Shown here: piece after piece, positions 60,986-64,000 of the stretch | Layout: the number at the start of each line of letters is the position of its first letter | Position numbering within the stretch: position 1 is the stretch's first letter | NCBI GenBank assembly: GCA_017795085.1 | Contig: CP051246.1 | Span: 3,474,514 to 3,538,513 of the forward strand | DNA length: 64,000 bases | Direction: 5' to 3' | Source of the DNA: Salegentibacter sp. | GTDB taxonomy: Bacteria; Bacteroidota; Bacteroidia; Flavobacteriales; Flavobacteriaceae | Program-made: the position numbers and the translations under genes | The notes under the pieces: generated by a model | The model's input: only the letters and a program-made list of their open reading frames with translations | Told to the model about the DNA's origin: nothing | Databases searched by the model: none

Positions 60986-62506
60986 ATGAAAGTATTCAAA
61001 ACGCTTTTCCTGTTGGTTTCAGGAATTATATTGATTAGCTGTAACCAGAAAACATCCACAGAAGAAAATTCCACAGTATATTTAGTAGGAGATTCTACGG
61101 TAAAAAACGGCCAGGGCGATGGTGCCGGTGGCTTATGGGGCTGGGGTGATTATATCGGCCAGTTTTTAGACACTTCACAGGTAAAAGTTGAAAATCACGC
61201 TTTAGGAGGTACTAGTAGCCGTACTTTCCAAAGCAAAGGTTTATGGGAACCTGTGAAAGAAGATCTTAAAAAAGGTGATTATGTTCTTATTCAATTCGGG
61301 CATAATGATGCCGGACCCATTAATGATGATTTTAGGGCAAGAGGCACCATTAAAGGGGTAGGTGATGAATCTGAAGAAATAGATAATATGCTAACCGGGG
61401 AACACGAGATAGTCCATTCTTATGGCTGGTATATTAGAAAACTTATAAAAGATGCCAAAGAAAAAGGCGCTACTCCTGTGGTAATGTCTCCAATTCCCAG
61501 AAATAGATGGGAGAATGGAGAAGTACCCCGAAATGATAAATCTTATGGAGGCTGGGCAAAACAAGTTGCTGAAGAAGAGAATGTAACTTTTATCGATTTA
61601 AATGAGAAAATGGCTTCCGCATTGGAGGAAAAAGGTGAAAAGAAGGTAACCGGAGTTTATTTTTATGAACGCGACCATACCCATACCTCTGCAAAAGGGG
61701 CTGCCCTGGCGGCATCATTAATAAGTAAAGGACTTAAGGAAAGCGACAACTCTCTCAAACACCATTTGCTTGAAGATCCTAAAATAAGCCTTCCGTCCAA
61801 GAAAAATGTTTTTCTTATTGGAGATTCCACCGTAGCAAATAATGGTGATGAGCAGGCCGTTGGCTGGGGTGTGGCAATTCCTAAATATTTTGATTCTACC
61901 CGGGTAAATGTAATTAATAAAGCCCGCGGTGGCAGAAGCAGCCGGACCTTCAGAAATGAAGGCTTATGGAAAAAAGTAAAAGACAGTTTAAAAAAGGGAG
62001 ATTATGTACTGATGCAGTTTGGACATAACGATGGTGGCGATGTCACCAAACCCAAACACCGGGCTTCTTTAAAAGGGATGAGCGATTCCATCCAGGAAGT
62101 TACCAAACCAGATGGCTCAAAAGAAGAAATCCATACCTACGGTTGGTATATGAAAAAATATATTAGTGAAGCTAAAGAAAAAGGTGCTATTCCAATTATT
62201 TTCAGCCACATTCCCCGAAATAGATGGAATAATGGAAAAGTAGAAAGAGTAGATAATTCTTATGGAAAATGGGCAAAAGAAGCTGCTCAAGAAGAAAATG
62301 CTCTTTTTATAGATTTAAATGATTCCGTAGCTAATAAATATGAAGAAATGGGACCTGAAAAAGTAGCCAAGTTTTTCCCGAAAGACCATACCCATACAAA
62401 TATAGATGGAGCAGAATTAAATGCTTTAACTATTGCTGAAACATTAAAACAGGTTAAAGCAACAGGAATTAGAGGTTATATATTTATTCCAAAGGAAAAG
62501 AAATGA
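60986..62506 (+). CDS. Tandem double-domain CE12 rhamnogalacturonan acetylesterase, lipoprotein
   Basis: This 506-residue lipoprotein (lipid Cys19, LISCNQ) is made of two homologous SGNH/CE12 domains, about 28-252 and 272-490. Both have complete catalytic sets: Ser37, Asn107, Asp230/His233 in the first and Ser281, Asn348, Asp467/His470 in the second. Shared motifs include SSRTF, GLW, KKGDYVL, PIPRNRW/HIPRNRW, SYGGWAK/SYGKWAK and DHTHT. It should deacetylate RG-I galacturonate at O-2 or O-3. It begins 11 nt after GH2, and its TGA overlaps the GH115 ATG by 4 nt. Confidence 0.9.
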   Translation: MKVFKTLFLLVSGIILISCNQKTSTEENSTVYLVGDSTVKNGQGDGAGGLWGWGDYIGQFLDTSQVKVENHALGGTSSRTFQSKGLWEPVKEDLKKGDYVLIQFGHNDAGPINDDFRARGTIKGVGDESEEIDNMLTGEHEIVHSYGWYIRKLIKDAKEKGATPVVMSPIPRNRWENGEVPRNDKSYGGWAKQVAEEENVTFIDLNEKMASALEEKGEKKVTGVYFYERDHTHTSAKGAALAASLISKGLKESDNSLKHHLLEDPKISLPSKKNVFLIGDSTVANNGDEQAVGWGVAIPKYFDSTRVNVINKARGGRSSRTFRNEGLWKKVKDSLKKGDYVLMQFGHNDGGDVTKPKHRASLKGMSDSIQEVTKPDGSKEEIHTYGWYMKKYISEAKEKGAIPIIFSHIPRNRWNNGKVERVDNSYGKWAKEAAQEENALFIDLNDSVANKYEEMGPEKVAKFFPKDHTHTNIDGAELNALTIAETLKQVKATGIRGYIFIPKEKK

Positions 62507-64000
62507 GTTTTCAATCTATAAATGTAAAAGCCAGTCAAAAGCTTAGTATACTTTTAATTCTCCCACTATTACTATTGCCTCCCAGACTTTATAGTCAGAA
62601 AACTCAATTTAAAATTCGCACTAATAATCAACTGGCTTCCATACTATATAATAAAAATGGTAGTTCTTTAGATTCTATAAGTGCATACCTTTTAGCAGAG
62701 GACATCCATAAGGTAACAGGTAAAAAACCAGTAGTTACTACCAATAAAAAAGACATAAAAGGAAATGCAATAGTAATAGGCCGGCTCGGAACAGCAATCA
62801 TTGATAATTATCTTGACGGAAAAAAATTCCCTAACAATTTCAAGAATCAAAAAGAGAGCTTCCTTCATAAAGTTGTAACTGATAAGTCTAACAAAGCTCT
62901 TGTGATTGCCGGAACCGACGCCAGGGGAACTGCTTATGGAGTCTTTGACCTCTCAGAAAAAATTGGGGTGTCCCCCTGGGGCTGGTGGGCCGATGTTCCC
63001 GTTAAAAAGCAGGATAAAATAGTTTTGGCACAGAAAGATTATTATTCCAAAGAACCTTCTGTGGAATTCCGCGGAATTTTTCTTAATGATGAAGATTGGG
63101 GATTACAGCCCTGGGCCGAGAAAACTTTTGAACCCGAAATTGGTGACATAGGTCCTAAAACCTATTCAAAAATATTTGAATTGTTGTTACGCTTAAAGGC
63201 CAATACCATATGGCCCGCTATGCATCCCAGCACCAAAGCTTTTTTCCATTACCCCGGGAATCCCGAAATGGCAAAAAAGTACCATATCGTAATGGGGAGT
63301 TCTCACGCCGAGCCTATGCTCCGCAATAATGTAGACGAATGGAAAAAAGATTCGATGGGATCTTTTAATTATCTCTCTAACAAAGAGAGTGTATATCAAT
63401 ATTGGAAAGACCGCGTAAAGGAAGCAAAAAAACTTGATGCTATTTACACCCTGGGAATGCGAGGAATTCATGATAGCGGAATGGAAGGTGTAGAAGGGAT
63501 TGAACAAGCGATGGGAAATCTTAAAAATGTACTGGAGGATCAAAGAAAACTACTCGAAACCTATAACGATAAAGCAGTTACAGAAATTCCCCAGGCCTTT
63601 ACCGTTTACAAAGAAGTTCTGGACGTTTATGACCATGGACTTGAAGTACCGGAAGATGTCACGATTGTCTGGACCGATGATAATTACGGATATATCAGAA
63701 GATTGGGCAATGAAAAAGAACGTACCAGGAAAGGTGGCGGCGGAGTTTATTATCACGCTTCTTACTGGGGCCGTCCGCACGACTACCAATGGTTGAGTAC
63801 CACCCACCCGGCTCTTATCCGCGAGGAAATGATGAAGGCCTACAGGACCAACAGCAAAAAGATATGGATTTTAAATGTTGGTGATCTAAAACCTGCTGAA
63901 TATAATATGAAACTCTTCCTCGATATGGCTTATGATATTGAAAAGTTTGAAAATCCGGAATATGTTGATGAACATATGAGCAACTTCTATGGGAATACCT
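62503..64000 (+). CDS. GH115 alpha-glucuronidase (truncated by window edge)
   Basis: The frame opens at ATG 62503 (ATGA overlap with the esterase stop) and stays open for 499 codons to the window edge. A signal peptide ends LPPRLYSQ. GH115 signatures follow: ATG-proximal LLAEDIHKVTGKKPVV, GTDARGTAYGVFDLSEKIGVSPWGWWADVPV, EFRGIFLNDEDWGLQPWA, RLKANTIWPAMHPSTKAF, MGSSHAEPMLRN, GMRGIHDSGM and VWTDDNYGYIRRLGN. The family removes 4-O-methyl-glucuronic acid from xylan or arabinogalactan. In this pectin locus a glucuronic acid decoration on RG-I or an attached arabinogalactan is the likely target. About half the protein is missing. Confidence 0.92.
   Translation, partial: MSFQSINVKASQKLSILLILPLLLLPPRLYSQKTQFKIRTNNQLASILYNKNGSSLDSISAYLLAEDIHKVTGKKPVVTTNKKDIKGNAIVIGRLGTAIIDNYLDGKKFPNNFKNQKESFLHKVVTDKSNKALVIAGTDARGTAYGVFDLSEKIGVSPWGWWADVPVKKQDKIVLAQKDYYSKEPSVEFRGIFLNDEDWGLQPWAEKTFEPEIGDIGPKTYSKIFELLLRLKANTIWPAMHPSTKAFFHYPGNPEMAKKYHIVMGSSHAEPMLRNNVDEWKKDSMGSFNYLSNKESVYQYWKDRVKEAKKLDAIYTLGMRGIHDSGMEGVEGIEQAMGNLKNVLEDQRKLLETYNDKAVTEIPQAFTVYKEVLDVYDHGLEVPEDVTIVWTDDNYGYIRRLGNEKERTRKGGGGVYYHASYWGRPHDYQWLSTTHPALIREEMMKAYRTNSKKIWILNVGDLKPAEYNMKLFLDMAYDIEKFENPEYVDEHMSNFYGNT

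Noticed and set aside
63193..63543. 116-codon frame antisense to GH115
   Set aside because: The sense frame is a clear GH115 with conserved motifs throughout this segment.
15904..64000. Interpretation as an ulvan or xylan locus
   Set aside because: GH105, rhamnose genes and GH115 also occur in those loci, but PL11, GH28 and CE12 esterases together point to rhamnogalacturonan-I; no ulvan lyase or xylanase is present.
1..64000. Signs of mobile elements or recent horizontal transfer
   Set aside because: No transposase, integrase, direct target repeats or att-like duplication of the tRNA-Leu end was found.

Overview
The window looks like a chromosomal segment of a Flavobacteriaceae bacterium (phylum Bacteroidota). 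The evidence is two SusC/SusD pairs, promoters of the Bacteroidota form (TTTG-N19-TAnnTTTG), few Shine-Dalgarno sites, AT-rich intergenic DNA, and flavobacterial-type dxs, dgt, tadA, DUF3109 and DUF3078 genes. A marine or plant-associated genus near Zunongwangia, Salegentibacter or Gramella is plausible, but that is inference. No insertion sequence, phage gene, CRISPR array or rRNA was seen.

Positions 1-15700 are mostly housekeeping: a truncated M1 peptidase, tRNA-Leu(CAA), a HupE/UreJ-like membrane protein, dCMP deaminase overlapping an S41 protease, a MarC / small membrane protein / FAD oxidoreductase cluster, DUF3109, DUF4412, dgt, DUF3078, dxs, a 1190-residue phosphoesterase-like/beta-barrel fusion, and tadA. 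The fusion has lost the metal-binding motifs of its phosphoesterase domain.

Positions 15900-64000 form one large pectin (rhamnogalacturonan-I type) utilisation region. Minus-strand enzyme genes encode a GH105 unsaturated rhamnogalacturonyl hydrolase, two large six-hairpin glycosidase-like proteins (one with a DUF4450-like N-terminus), a GH43-clan-like propeller enzyme, a PL11 rhamnogalacturonan lyase, a GH28 enzyme and a Tat-type Gfo/Idh/MocA oxidoreductase. Next is a rhamnose catabolic operon: bifunctional aldolase/dehydrogenase RhaEW, isomerase RhaI, a rhamnulokinase, an L-lactate dehydrogenase-like flavoenzyme and an NCS1-type permease. A GntR-family regulator is divergent from it. A nine-gene minus-strand operon (56087 down to 38845) then encodes two SusC/SusD pairs, three FAS1 (fasciclin) lipoproteins, a small secreted protein and a DUF4998-like lipoprotein. 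A plus-strand operon (56798 to the right edge) encodes a CE12-like esterase, a GH2 beta-galactosidase, a tandem CE12 esterase and a truncated GH115.

How the parts fit: surface FAS1/SusD proteins and SusC channels would bind and import deacetylated, cleaved RG-I. PL11, GH28, GH105, GH2 and the unclassified enzymes would release rhamnose, galactose and galacturonate products. The rhamnose operon would convert rhamnose to DHAP plus lactate and then pyruvate.

The most striking non-coding signal is a direct repeat, CAGG-N6-CAGG. It lies upstream of five minus-strand operons of this region, with a degenerate copy upstream of the plus-strand operon. Where a good -7 box is visible, it lies exactly 23 bases after the repeat, and no -33 element is present. 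This suggests one activator drives the whole pectin/rhamnose regulon, and no obvious gene for that activator is in the window.
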